Source: CAXXOK01 sp036759125
GTDB taxonomy: Bacteria > Bacillota > Clostridia > Christensenellales > Aristaeellaceae
Length of the DNA: 30,335 nt
Direction of reading: 5' to 3'
Assembly: GCA_036759125.1 (NCBI GenBank)
Contig: DAIOVG010000011.1
Coordinates: 1 to 30,335 of the forward strand
Shown here in pieces: positions 15,561 to 22,956 of the stretch (position 1 is its first letter; each line of letters opens with the position of its first letter). A program made the position numbers and the translations under genes. The notes under the pieces are model-generated. The model had not been told where the DNA came from. It was given only the letters and a program-made list of their open reading frames with translations, and made no database searches.

Positions 15561-16379
15561 TTACTCAACGGGGAAGCCAGCGTTCACCCAGGCGTCGTAG
15601 TTGCCTGCGAGGCGGAACACGGGCCAGAACCCGGCCTCCGCAAGCTTGGTCGCACCGGCAATGGATGCCGCGTCCGTGTGGCAGTACACCACATAGGGCA
15701 CATTGCGGTCAAGCATCGGGATGGCGTTATCCAGGGTGCCGTCGCCTACGTAGTAGTTCAGGGCGCCGGGCAGGTGCCCGTTGTTATACACGGGGGATAC
15801 GTCGATAATCACAAGGCTGGGAATGGCTTCAGAAAGCGCTTTCACCTGGTCGGGGGTGATGTCGATAAACCCGGCTTCGGTGCGCATGCCCATGCTGGCG
15901 GCGTCGTTTAGAAGCATTTCCTCTTCAACCGTCAGGGTCGATACCGGGAAACCGGCCTCCACCCAGCCGCCGAAGTTGCCTTGCAGACGGTATACGGGAT
16001 CAAAGCCCGCTGCAACCAGCTTGCCTGCGCCAAGCATGGACGCCTCGTCGGTGTGACAATAGACCAGATAGTTCTTTTCCTTGTCAAGCATCGGGATGGC
16101 GTTGTCCAGGGTGCCGTCGCCTACAAAATAGTGCAGCGCGCCGGGCAGGTGGCTTTCATCGTACAGGGGGGATACGTCGATGATCACAAGATTTGGATCC
16201 TGCTCAATCAGCTGCAGGGCTTCGGCCGGGGTGACGTCGATGAATCCCTGTTCGGTCTTCATGCCGATCATCGGCATACTGTCGTCCTTGTTCATATCCT
16301 CAGCCAGCGCAATCGTGCCGACTGCCATGAGCAGTACAACGATCAGTGCGGTGAATTTGAAAAAATGTTGTTTACGCAT
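15561..16379 (-). CDS. Secreted tandem rhodanese-domain protein
   Basis: 272 residues. Signal peptide 1-27 (ending TIALAED), then two rhodanese domains, about 45-146 and 169-272, each with a Cys in the active loop: C108 (VYCHTDEAS) and C233 (VYCHTDAAS). Rhodaneses carry sulfur as a persulfide on that Cys. The usual Asp-x-Arg near the start is DVS here in both copies. The two domains are similar at DNA level too, so the duplication looks recent. It is the first gene of the CcdA-MsrAB operon. A likely role is thiol/persulfide chemistry outside the cytoplasm, perhaps reduced by the same CcdA pathway (inferred). ATG 16379 has AAGGAGG. Confidence 0.9.
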   Translation of the reverse strand: MRKQHFFKFTALIVVLLMAVGTIALAEDMNKDDSMPMIGMKTEQGFIDVTPAEALQLIEQDPNLVIIDVSPLYDESHLPGALHYFVGDGTLDNAIPMLDKEKNYLVYCHTDEASMLGAGKLVAAGFDPVYRLQGNFGGWVEAGFPVSTLTVEEEMLLNDAASMGMRTEAGFIDITPDQVKALSEAIPSLVIIDVSPVYNNGHLPGALNYYVGDGTLDNAIPMLDRNVPYVVYCHTDAASIAGATKLAEAGFWPVFRLAGNYDAWVNAGFPVE

Positions 16380-16432
16380 AATGGTAAACCTCCTTTACGA
16401 TCATAGTGTAACCATCTGCGCGCCAAGTGAAT

Positions 16433-16445
16433 ATAGACAGTCTAT
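16433..16445. promoter_or_regulatory. Palindrome between the Msr operon and the VWA gene
   Basis: ATAGAC-A-GTCTAT, a perfect 6-bp inverted repeat in the 196-bp divergent region. On the minus strand it lies just upstream of a weak promoter (TTCACT, 17 bp, CACTAT) for the rhodanese operon, a place where an activator such as the response regulator could bind. Confidence 0.35.
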
Positions 16446-16487
16446 GGCTCATTCTTGAATTTGTTTGGGTAAACCGGGAGTATTGGA

Positions 16488-16511
16488 GAACTTTTCGTAT
16501 CCTGCGTCGTC
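16488..16511 (+). promoter_or_regulatory. Possible ECF-sigma promoter of the VWA gene
   Basis: GAAC-TTTT (from 16488), then CGTCTAAA (CGTC 16508-16511) with 16 bases between GAAC and CGTC. This is like the GAAC/CGTC elements of ECF sigma factors. No good sigma-A promoter is visible here. No ECF gene is in the window. Confidence 0.35.
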
Positions 16512-16575
16512 TAAAGGGCAGACAAGAAACCCTGCAGGGCACCGCGCCCGACCTGAAACCAGAAAGGAGATCCCC

Positions 16576-18492
16576 ATGAATATACGGAAATTGTTGAGCC
16601 TGCTCCTGACCATCGCCCTGATCACCGCGCTGTTTGCGCCGGGGCTTGCCCAGGATGCGCAGGGGGAAGCGATCAGCGAGCTGCGCTTTGCACAGCTTGT
16701 GCACGAGGCCTTCCCGGCCTACACGCCGAAGGGCATGAACGGCGAAACCATCCTGACCTACGGCCGCGCGATACCCGCGCTGTGCGAAGCGATTGGCTAT
16801 ACCGGCTCGCAGGCGGAAACCCTGGCCTTCGCCATGGAAAACGATCTGCTCCCCGGCCTCCCCGCCGTATCGGACGCGCAGGTGACCCTCAAAGACGCGC
16901 AAACGATGATCGCGGCCTTTGCAGAGTACCGCTACAGGCTGGTGGAGCAGGCGATGACCGGGGAATGGATCCAGCGAAGCTACGGGCAATCTGGCGGCGC
17001 GCAAACGCTGGCCACCACCATGTATTCCATGGCTGACGGAGCTATTTACCCGGCGGCGGAAGCGGCCATCAGAATCGACTACAATGGCATGAACGACGAA
17101 AGCTACGGCTATAATGAAGAAAACCGTTTTTTGAACCCCGTGGACAGCCCCTTCTCCACCTTCGCCCTGGACGCGGATACCGCGTCGTACGCCAACATCC
17201 GCCGCTTCTTCCTAAACGGAGCGTTTCCGGACAAGGGCGCGGTGCGCATCGAGGAAATGCTCAACTACTTTGATTACGCGCTGCCCGGCGCAACACAGGA
17301 CGCGCCCGTGGCGGTGACCACCGAGCTGGCCGTGTGCCCGTGGAATCCGCAGCGCATGCTGGCGATGGTCGCGCTTTCTGGCTATACGCCGCCTGCCGAA
17401 ACCCTGCCCGGCAGCAATCTGGTGTTTCTGGTGGATGTGTCCGGCTCCATGGAGCAGTATAACCGCTTGCCCCTGGCGCGCCAGGCGCTCAAGCTCTTGG
17501 TGCAGCAGCTCTCCGCGAAGGATACCGTGACCATCGTGACCTACGCGGGCACCGTGGGTACGCTGCTTGATCCCACCTCCGGCGACCGGAAGGACCGCAT
17601 CATTGCCGCTATCGATAGCATGAACGCGGGCGGCTCCACCAACGGCGCGGGCGGCATCCAGGCCGCGTACGAGCAGGCGGCCAAAGCCTTTATCGACGGC
17701 GGAAACAACCGTGTGATTTTGCTGACCGACGGCGATTTCAACGTGGGTGTGCAAAGCGCCGCCGAGCTGGAAGCGCTGATTGAAGCAAAGCGCGATTCGG
17801 GCATTTATTTAAGCGTTTTGGGCTTCGGCATGGGCAACCTGAAGGACTACGAAATGGAAACCCTGGCTGATAAGGGCAACGGCAACTATGCCTATATCGA
17901 CACCCTGAAGGAAGCCAAAAAGGTGTTTGTGGACGACATGACGGCGACCCTGTTCACCGTCGCCAAGGATGTTAAGCTCCAGGTGGAATTCAACCCCACG
18001 ACCGTCGCGGGCTACCGCCTGATCGGCTATGAAAACCGCCTTTTGAACACCGAGGATTTCAAGGACGATACCAAGGACGCGGGCGAGATGGGCGCTGGCT
18101 ACCAGATGATCGCGCTGTACGAGATCATCCCCGCCGGTGACAGTGCGGAAACCACGCCCACCGCCCAGTCGCGCTATCAGGACCGGACGCTGAAGGATTC
18201 CGGCGAGCTCCTCTACGTGGCCGTCCGCTATCAGAAGCCCGACACCCTGCAAATTGTGGAAACCGGAAGCGCGCTGACCGCCGAACCGGCGGCAGCGATG
18301 AGCGAAACCATGGCGTTTGCGTCCGCCGTGGCGGAGTTCGGCCTGTGGCTTTCCGACTCGGACTACAAGGGCAGCGCCGGGCTGGAAAGCGCGCTGACAC
18401 GCGCCCTCCAAAACCGCGGCGAAGATCGCTTCGGCTACCGCGCGGAGTTCGTGCAGCTTTTAGATCTGGTGCGCCTGCTGACCTTTGACTGA
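16576..18492 (+). CDS. YfbK-type von Willebrand factor A protein, secreted
   Basis: 638 residues from ATG 16576 (AAGGAG upstream). Signal peptide about 1-25 (ending GLAQ). Residues 30-130 form an extra helical region with a faint S-layer-homology look (LTYGRAIPALCEAIGY; VTLKDAQTMIAAFAEYRY). The YfbK-type N-terminal domain follows (FSTFALDADTASYANIRRF, RIEEMLNYFDY). Then comes a VWA domain with the metal site DVSGSM (D287, S289, S291), a Thr in the GGSTNGAGG loop and TDGDFNVG. The C-terminal DUF3520 domain ends YRAEFVQLLDLVRLL. These proteins are thought to scaffold surface or stress complexes; substrates are unknown. It is divergent from the redox operon and ends at a strong terminator. Confidence 0.88.
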   Translation: MNIRKLLSLLLTIALITALFAPGLAQDAQGEAISELRFAQLVHEAFPAYTPKGMNGETILTYGRAIPALCEAIGYTGSQAETLAFAMENDLLPGLPAVSDAQVTLKDAQTMIAAFAEYRYRLVEQAMTGEWIQRSYGQSGGAQTLATTMYSMADGAIYPAAEAAIRIDYNGMNDESYGYNEENRFLNPVDSPFSTFALDADTASYANIRRFFLNGAFPDKGAVRIEEMLNYFDYALPGATQDAPVAVTTELAVCPWNPQRMLAMVALSGYTPPAETLPGSNLVFLVDVSGSMEQYNRLPLARQALKLLVQQLSAKDTVTIVTYAGTVGTLLDPTSGDRKDRIIAAIDSMNAGGSTNGAGGIQAAYEQAAKAFIDGGNNRVILLTDGDFNVGVQSAAELEALIEAKRDSGIYLSVLGFGMGNLKDYEMETLADKGNGNYAYIDTLKEAKKVFVDDMTATLFTVAKDVKLQVEFNPTTVAGYRLIGYENRLLNTEDFKDDTKDAGEMGAGYQMIALYEIIPAGDSAETTPTAQSRYQDRTLKDSGELLYVAVRYQKPDTLQIVETGSALTAEPAAAMSETMAFASAVAEFGLWLSDSDYKGSAGLESALTRALQNRGEDRFGYRAEFVQLLDLVRLLTFD

Positions 18493-18508
18493 ACCCATCC
18501 TCAACCGC

Positions 18509-18540
18509 AAAACGCCGCGCAGCCGCGCGGCGTTTTGTTT
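18509..18540 (+). terminator. Terminator after the VWA gene
   Basis: AAAACGCCGCGC / GCGCGGCGTTTT hairpin followed by GTTT; A and T runs on both sides. Between here and the next promoter (18541-18710) I see no gene, only a weak hairpin (ATACCG...CGGTAT). Confidence 0.85.
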
Positions 18541-18710
18541 TGGTTATACCGCGTTGCGATGCCGCAAGCAAACGGTATCCGTATCGCCTGTGGAAACGGC
18601 GGCGTGTGATTTGCAAAGAAAGCCTCTTAAAGTATGAGGTAATAACTGCCGACTTTCTAGTTTCTTGCGCTTCACACAGGCGGAAACCGGGTATTATTTA
18701 CCTGAAAGAC

Positions 18711-18739
18711 TTGATAACCCCTGAATCTTGCAATACAAT
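18711..18739 (+). promoter_or_regulatory. Promoter of the bacterioferritin gene
   Basis: TTGATA (18711-18716), 17 bp, TACAAT (18734-18739), 44 bp upstream of the ATG. Confidence 0.65.
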
Positions 18740-18782
18740 GGATTCAGACAGTTATAACCGACTGACGAAAGGAGAACATGTT

Positions 18783-19247
18783 ATGAAAGGCGATCCAAGA
18801 CTGATTGAGGTATTGAACTCGTTGCTGGCCGATGAGCTTACGGCGATCAACCAATATATCGTACATGCGGAAATGTGCGAGGACTGGGGTTACAGCAAGC
18901 TCCACGACGGCTTTGAAAAGCGCTCCATCGACGAGATGAAGCACGCCGAGAAGCTGATCGGCAGAATCCTCTTCCTGGAGGGTACCCCGATCGTATCGGA
19001 CCTCAAAAAGCTCCACATCGGCAGCGAAGTGCCCAAGCAGGTTGATAACGACCACACCAAGGAGCTCAGCGCCATCAAGGCGTATAACGACGCCATCGCC
19101 CTGGCCGGCGAGCTGCGCGATTTCGCAACCCGCGAGCTGCTGGAAAAAATCCTCTCCGACGAGGACAAGCACCTGGACCAGCTCGAAGAGCTGCAAAGCC
19201 AGATCGAGCAGATGTCCCTGCCCATCTTCCTGACGACGCAGATGTAA
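18783..19247 (+). CDS. bfr: Bacterioferritin
   Basis: 154 residues, four-helix bundle. Counting from ATG 18783, every ferroxidase ligand falls at the classical position: E18, E51, H54, E94, E127 and H130. M52, the haem-bridging ligand in E. coli bacterioferritin, is also present. It therefore should oxidise and store iron in a 24-mer shell with haem between dimers. AAGGAG precedes the start; an ATG 5 nt earlier is out of frame and stops at once. The gene is alone between a sigma-A promoter and a strong terminator. No bacterioferritin-associated ferredoxin (Bfd) gene is adjacent. Iron storage fits beside the oxidative-damage genes, though no shared regulation is shown. Confidence 0.95.
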   Translation: MKGDPRLIEVLNSLLADELTAINQYIVHAEMCEDWGYSKLHDGFEKRSIDEMKHAEKLIGRILFLEGTPIVSDLKKLHIGSEVPKQVDNDHTKELSAIKAYNDAIALAGELRDFATRELLEKILSDEDKHLDQLEELQSQIEQMSLPIFLTTQM

Positions 19248-19295
19248 TCTGGCGGGAACTCGCGGTCACCATTATCGGATCAAGGAAAAAAACGC

Positions 19296-19325
19296 AAAAA
19301 GCCCGCGCAGCGCGCGGGCTTTTTA
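19296..19325. terminator. Strong bidirectional terminator after bfr
   Basis: AAAAAGCCCGCGC / GCGCGGGCTTTTT with a short loop. The gene-free stretch 19326-19480 that follows holds short repeats (TACAAACGAATTGACTTGTA-like) but no gene I can support. Confidence 0.9.
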
Positions 19326-19482
19326 TGCGCGCCGGGGCTGTGTGCGCGGCGTGGTTCCTCCGTGCGGCTCCGACGGCTTTCCATGCTCCGCCCGGCGGGC
19401 TTGAGTACAAACGAATTGACTTGTATTCGCACAATGCGCATGGTACGAACTTGTTTTATCCCTGTACTTTCTCTGCGTTCGG

Positions 19483-19512
19483 TTGACTTTGTATCCAAAA
19501 TAACCGTACAAT
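19483..19512 (+). promoter_or_regulatory. Promoter of the amino-acid ABC operon
   Basis: TTGACT (19483-19488), 18 bp, TACAAT (19507-19512). It gives an 80-nt leader before the TTG start, containing the hairpin at 19534-19580. Confidence 0.65.
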
Positions 19513-19533
19513 AAATAGAGCGAACACGCGCAT

Positions 19534-19580
19534 CGCCATGGGCAATGGGGCCCGAAGGTGGGCGTATTTTTGTTTTTTTT
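19534..19580 (+). terminator. Attenuator-like hairpin in the ABC operon leader
   Basis: A GC stem (CGCC...GGGC / GCCC...GGCG, 19534-19564) is followed by TATTTTTGTTTTTTTT, 20 bases before the ribosome site of the first gene. It lies between a good promoter and the operon, so the operon should need read-through. No clear antiterminator or leader peptide was found. Confidence 0.5.
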
Positions 19581-19600
19581 CAGAATTGGAGGAACCGCGT

Positions 19601-20332
19601 TTGATCGTTTTTGACGACGTATATGTAAGCTTTGGCAAGCTGGATGTGCTCAAGGGAATCAACCTTGAGATTGCCACCGATTCCAAAACCGTGATTATCG
19701 GCCCGAGCGGCAGCGGCAAAAGCACGCTGCTGCGCACCATCAATATGTTCGAGCGCCCCCGCACGGGCGATGTGTTTATCGACGGCAGGGCGATTTCCGG
19801 CATGTCCAACCGCATGCTGTGTCAGGTGCGTCAGGATATCGGGATGGTGTTTCAAAACTTCAACCTGTATCCGCACAAAACGGTGCTGGAAAACCTGACC
19901 ATGGCGCCCGTCGTGCTGCGGCACGAGAACCCAAAGGAGGTGCGGGAGAGGGCGCTTTCTAACCTGCGCGAGGTGAATATCGTGGAAAAGGCCGACGCCT
20001 ACCCAAGCCAGCTGTCCGGCGGCCAGCAGCAGCGTGTGGCCATCGCCCGCGCGCTGACCATGCGGCCTAAAATAATGCTGTTTGACGAACCCACATCCGC
20101 CCTGGACCCCGAAATGATCCAGGAGGTGCTCGACATCATGGAGCGCGTGGCGCGGGATACCGAGCTTACCATGCTGTTTGTCACCCACGAGATGAAGTTC
20201 GCCGAGCATATCGCCGACCGTGTCCTGTTTCTGGACGACGGTCTGATTGTGGAAGATGGCACACCCGAGCAGGTGTTTCATCATCCCAGGAATGAGCGCA
20301 CCAAAGCGTTCCTGGGAAAAATACTACACTAA
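19601..20332 (+). CDS. gluA: Polar amino-acid ABC transporter, ATP-binding subunit
   Basis: 243 residues from TTG 19601, which has GGAGG upstream and gives the usual length; an earlier ATG would extend into the leader hairpin. Walker A GPSGSGKST (34-42), Q-loop VFQNFNLYPH, signature LSGGQQQ (138-144), Walker B IMLFDE (158-163) and H-loop H196 are all intact. It belongs to the GlnQ/HisP/GluA class that powers uptake of glutamate, glutamine or similar amino acids. The gene order ATPase, binding protein, permease, permease equals Corynebacterium gluABCD; the symbol is given on that basis. Confidence 0.92.
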   Translation: MIVFDDVYVSFGKLDVLKGINLEIATDSKTVIIGPSGSGKSTLLRTINMFERPRTGDVFIDGRAISGMSNRMLCQVRQDIGMVFQNFNLYPHKTVLENLTMAPVVLRHENPKEVRERALSNLREVNIVEKADAYPSQLSGGQQQRVAIARALTMRPKIMLFDEPTSALDPEMIQEVLDIMERVARDTELTMLFVTHEMKFAEHIADRVLFLDDGLIVEDGTPEQVFHHPRNERTKAFLGKILH

Positions 20333-20349
20333 AAACAGGAGGGAAACAC

Positions 20350-21207
20350 ATGAAAAAACTGTTATGCATGGCCCTGGCAATCACCCTGATGATGGCAATC
20401 ATCCTGCCCGCACTGGCAGAGGACGCAGCGGAGATCGCCGCGATTAAAGAACGCGGCGTATTGAATGTAGGCGTCAAGGCGGATGTGCCCGGCTTTGGCT
20501 ATCAGGACCTCGGCGCGGACTTTGAAGGCCTAGAGATCGACCTGGCCCACAAGCTGGCGGGTGTGATTCTGGGCGACGAAAGCGCCGTGAAGTTCACCGC
20601 CGTAACCGCCAAAACCCGTGGCCCGCTGCTGGATACCGGCGAGCTGGATATGGTCATCGCGACCTTCACCATCAAGCCCGACCGTATCGTGCAGTATGAG
20701 TTCTCCAAGCCCTACTTTGTAGACGCCATCGGCCTTTTGGTCATGAAGGATTCCGGCATCAACGGCTTTGCCGACCTGGCCGGCAAAACCATCGGCGTGG
20801 CGCAGTCCGCCACCACCAAGGACGCCCTCCAGGCTGCGGCCGATGCTGCCGCTATGAAGGTGGAGTTTGCGGAGTTCCCCACCTATCCCGATATCAAAGC
20901 GGCGCTGGTCAGCGGCCGTATTGCCTGCTTCTCCGTGGATAAGGCCATCCTGATGGGCTACCTGGACGACACCACCGTGCTCCTGCCCGACAGTTTTGCC
21001 GCCCAGCCCTACGGCGTGGCGATGAAGAAGGGCAACGTGGGCCTGCTGGCCCTGGTTGACGAGACCATCGCCGCCATGCGCGCCGATGGGACCCTTGACG
21101 AGCTGGTGCAAAAGAACAACCTTGCCCCCGTGGATTGGTCCGCGGTTGACGCGTACGACAGCCTCTGGGTGGAGGCCGAAGCGCTGATGGGGACGCCCTC
21201 GAACTAA
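20350..21207 (+). CDS. gluB: Amino-acid ABC transporter, substrate-binding protein
   Basis: 285 residues, SBP_bac_3 family. Signal peptide 1-23 (ending LPALA before ED) without a lipobox, unusual for a Gram-positive binding protein, which is normally a lipoprotein. The mature part starts AEIAAIKERGVLNVGVKAD and shows both lobes of the fold (GLEIDLAHKLAG; DMVIATFTIKPDRIVQYEFS, the usual segment carrying the Arg that holds the amino-acid carboxylate; SATTKDAL). Best fit is glutamate/glutamine/aspartate binding; exact ligand unknown. It lies 17 nt after gluA with GGAGGG. A very strong hairpin follows (21220-21255), probably so that more binding protein than permease is made. Confidence 0.92.
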   Translation: MKKLLCMALAITLMMAIILPALAEDAAEIAAIKERGVLNVGVKADVPGFGYQDLGADFEGLEIDLAHKLAGVILGDESAVKFTAVTAKTRGPLLDTGELDMVIATFTIKPDRIVQYEFSKPYFVDAIGLLVMKDSGINGFADLAGKTIGVAQSATTKDALQAAADAAAMKVEFAEFPTYPDIKAALVSGRIACFSVDKAILMGYLDDTTVLLPDSFAAQPYGVAMKKGNVGLLALVDETIAAMRADGTLDELVQKNNLAPVDWSAVDAYDSLWVEAEALMGTPSN

Positions 21208-21219
21208 CCTACGATGTTC

Positions 21220-21255
21220 GCCGCCGGTCTGCCGCGCACGCGGCAGGCCGGCGGC
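21220..21255 (+). terminator. Intercistronic hairpin after the binding-protein gene
   Basis: 17-bp stem GCCGCCGG-T-CTGCCGCG / CGCGGCAG-G-CCGGCGGC with a 2-nt loop and one G-T pair, then a mildly T-rich stretch. A common device to protect the upstream mRNA or partly terminate. Confidence 0.7.
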
Positions 21256-21312
21256 CAGTTTCTGTTTCTGCGCGCCGGGAAACCGCCGCGCAAAGCATGA
21301 GGATGTGACAGC

Positions 21313-21984
21313 TTGTCCGGACCGTTTTCAATCCAGAACTGGGAGGCCTGGTTTAGCGACTGGGGCTTCTTTGCGCAGGGATTTTTGCGCACCATCTACA
21401 TTTCGCTGCTGGGGCTTGTGTTCACGCTGGTCATCGGCGTGATTGTAGGCATGCTCTTGTGCGGCAAAAACCGCCTGATCCTTGCGTTGTGCAAGGGATA
21501 TATGTCCTTTTTCCAAAACACCCCGCTGGTGATCCAGATCTTTATTTATTACAACGTATTGCCCAAGCTCGGCATCCGGCTCGGCGTGGTTGCCATCGGC
21601 GTGCTGGGGCTTGCCCTCTATACCGGGGCGTACGCGGCCGATATTGTCCGCAGCGCCATCAAGGCCGTGCCCACCGGGCAGATGGAAGCCGCCTACAGCC
21701 AGGGCTTTTCCTACCTGCAAACGATGCGCTATATCATTTTGCCCCAGGCGGTGAAAATCGGCCTTCCGCCCATGACCAACCAGGCCGTGAACCTGATTAA
21801 AAACTCCTCCGTGCTCGCGGTGATCGCGGGCGGGGAGCTGATGTACCGCGCCGACAGCTGGTCGGGCTCCAACCTCATCTACGGCCCCACCTTTGTGATG
21901 ACGGGTATTCTCTATCTGAGCATCTGCCTGCCGATCTCGCTGCTGGCACGGTGGATGGAGAAGAGGAGTGTGCGCCATGTTTGA
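21313..21984 (+). CDS. gluC: Amino-acid ABC transporter permease 1
   Basis: 223 residues from TTG 21313 (GAGG about 10 nt upstream; no ATG or GTG is suitable). HisM/GlnP-type permease with about five membrane helices. The signature near the N-terminus is FLRTIYISLLGLVFTLVIGV, and the EAA loop that contacts the ATPase is EAAYSQGFSYLQTMRYIILP. Its end overlaps the next gene by 8 nt. Confidence 0.9.
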   Translation: MSGPFSIQNWEAWFSDWGFFAQGFLRTIYISLLGLVFTLVIGVIVGMLLCGKNRLILALCKGYMSFFQNTPLVIQIFIYYNVLPKLGIRLGVVAIGVLGLALYTGAYAADIVRSAIKAVPTGQMEAAYSQGFSYLQTMRYIILPQAVKIGLPPMTNQAVNLIKNSSVLAVIAGGELMYRADSWSGSNLIYGPTFVMTGILYLSICLPISLLARWMEKRSVRHV

Positions 21985-22657
21985 TCGCTGGATTCACGCC
22001 TTCTCCGTGGTGTTCTCCAAGAACATCCTCCTGTTCCTGGGCAGGGGCCTGCTCAACACCCTGTACATCGCCGCGGTGTCGATCGTGCTCAGCCTGATTC
22101 TGGGAACCATTCTGGGCCTGATGCGCAATTCCAGGGGCAAGCTCATAAGCGCATTGGCCACACTGTATATCGAAATCGTTCGCAACATTCCCCTGGCGCT
22201 GTTCATTATCGCCATGCGTTTTTTAACCAAGCTTCCCCCGCTGGAAAGTGGTATTGCCGCCATGACCGTATTCACCTCCGCGATCATCGCCGAGGTTGTG
22301 CGCGGGGGCCTCAACTCCGTGGGCAAGGGGCAGTGGGAGGCGGCGACCTCGCAGGGCTTCAGCCGCACCCAAACGCTTTGGTACGTCATCATCCCCCAGG
22401 CAATCCGGCGCATCCGCTCGCCGCTGGTGTCCCAGTTTGTGACCACGATTAAGGATACGTCCTTTTGCGCGGTGGTGGGTACGTACGAGCTTTCCTTTAC
22501 CTCCAAAATCGTCGCCGCGCACCGCACCATCGTCACTGCGGAGGACATTCTGGTGCTCTACCTGCTGGTCGCCATGATTTACTACGTGGTTAACCGCATT
22601 TTTTCCGGCATCGCCCGGCGCGAGCGCGGCAACGCCATGAAAGGCATTGTGCGGTAA
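21977..22657 (+). CDS. gluD: Amino-acid ABC transporter permease 2
   Basis: 226 residues from ATG 21977 (AGGAG 8 nt upstream, within the previous gene; overlap of 8 nt suggests coupling). Same family as the previous gene: FLGRGLLNTLYIAAVSIVLS at the start and EAATSQGFSRTQTLWYVIIP as EAA loop. The two permeases would form a heterodimer. The C-terminus is Arg-rich (RRERGNAMKGIVR). A strong terminator follows at 22706. Confidence 0.9.
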   Translation: MFDRWIHAFSVVFSKNILLFLGRGLLNTLYIAAVSIVLSLILGTILGLMRNSRGKLISALATLYIEIVRNIPLALFIIAMRFLTKLPPLESGIAAMTVFTSAIIAEVVRGGLNSVGKGQWEAATSQGFSRTQTLWYVIIPQAIRRIRSPLVSQFVTTIKDTSFCAVVGTYELSFTSKIVAAHRTIVTAEDILVLYLLVAMIYYVVNRIFSGIARRERGNAMKGIVR

Positions 22658-22705
22658 ACGGATAGTATATATCAGCATTTGCCCTTGGACAGGGTTTGTC
22701 GGCGG

Positions 22706-22735
22706 AAAATGCCGCGCATAATGCGCGGCATTTTT
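22706..22735. terminator. Terminator of the ABC operon
   Basis: AAAATGCCGCGCA-TAA-TGCGCGGCATTTT followed by another T; works on both strands. Confidence 0.9.
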
Positions 22736-22842
22736 ATTGGCATTGTCAGGCAAAGTATTGTTGGTGCAGGGGATAAGAAAAAACCCCCAAGGGAAACGAT
22801 GAATAAAGAACCTGTGCAATGACGAGTTGGATTTTCAATGAA

Positions 22843-22918
22843 TTGGGCCTGCGAAAGCTGAAGCCGTAGCAGCGCTACATCGAAGCTTTCACAGGCCCAA
22901 GGCTGTGGAAATACAGCC
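22843..22918. repeat. Long two-part hairpin element between convergent genes
   Basis: TTGGGCCTG (22843-22851) pairs with CAGGCCCAA (22892-22900). After one mismatch GAAAGCT pairs with AGCTTTC, and the apex holds GTAGC-AGC-GCTAC. A second hairpin, GGCTGT/ACAGCC, adjoins at 22901-22918. No T-run follows on either strand. The stretch 22736-22956 has no gene. Role unknown; it could be a repeat or a small structured RNA. Confidence 0.55.
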
Positions 22919-22956
22919 GTCAGTGTGCGGGGGATTTGTTCATCGATTGCCTATAA

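Noticed and set aside
19538..19600. Upstream ATG extension of the ABC ATPase
   Set aside because: It would place the attenuator hairpin and T-run inside the coding region. The TTG at 19601 has an ideal GGAGG and gives the usual family length.
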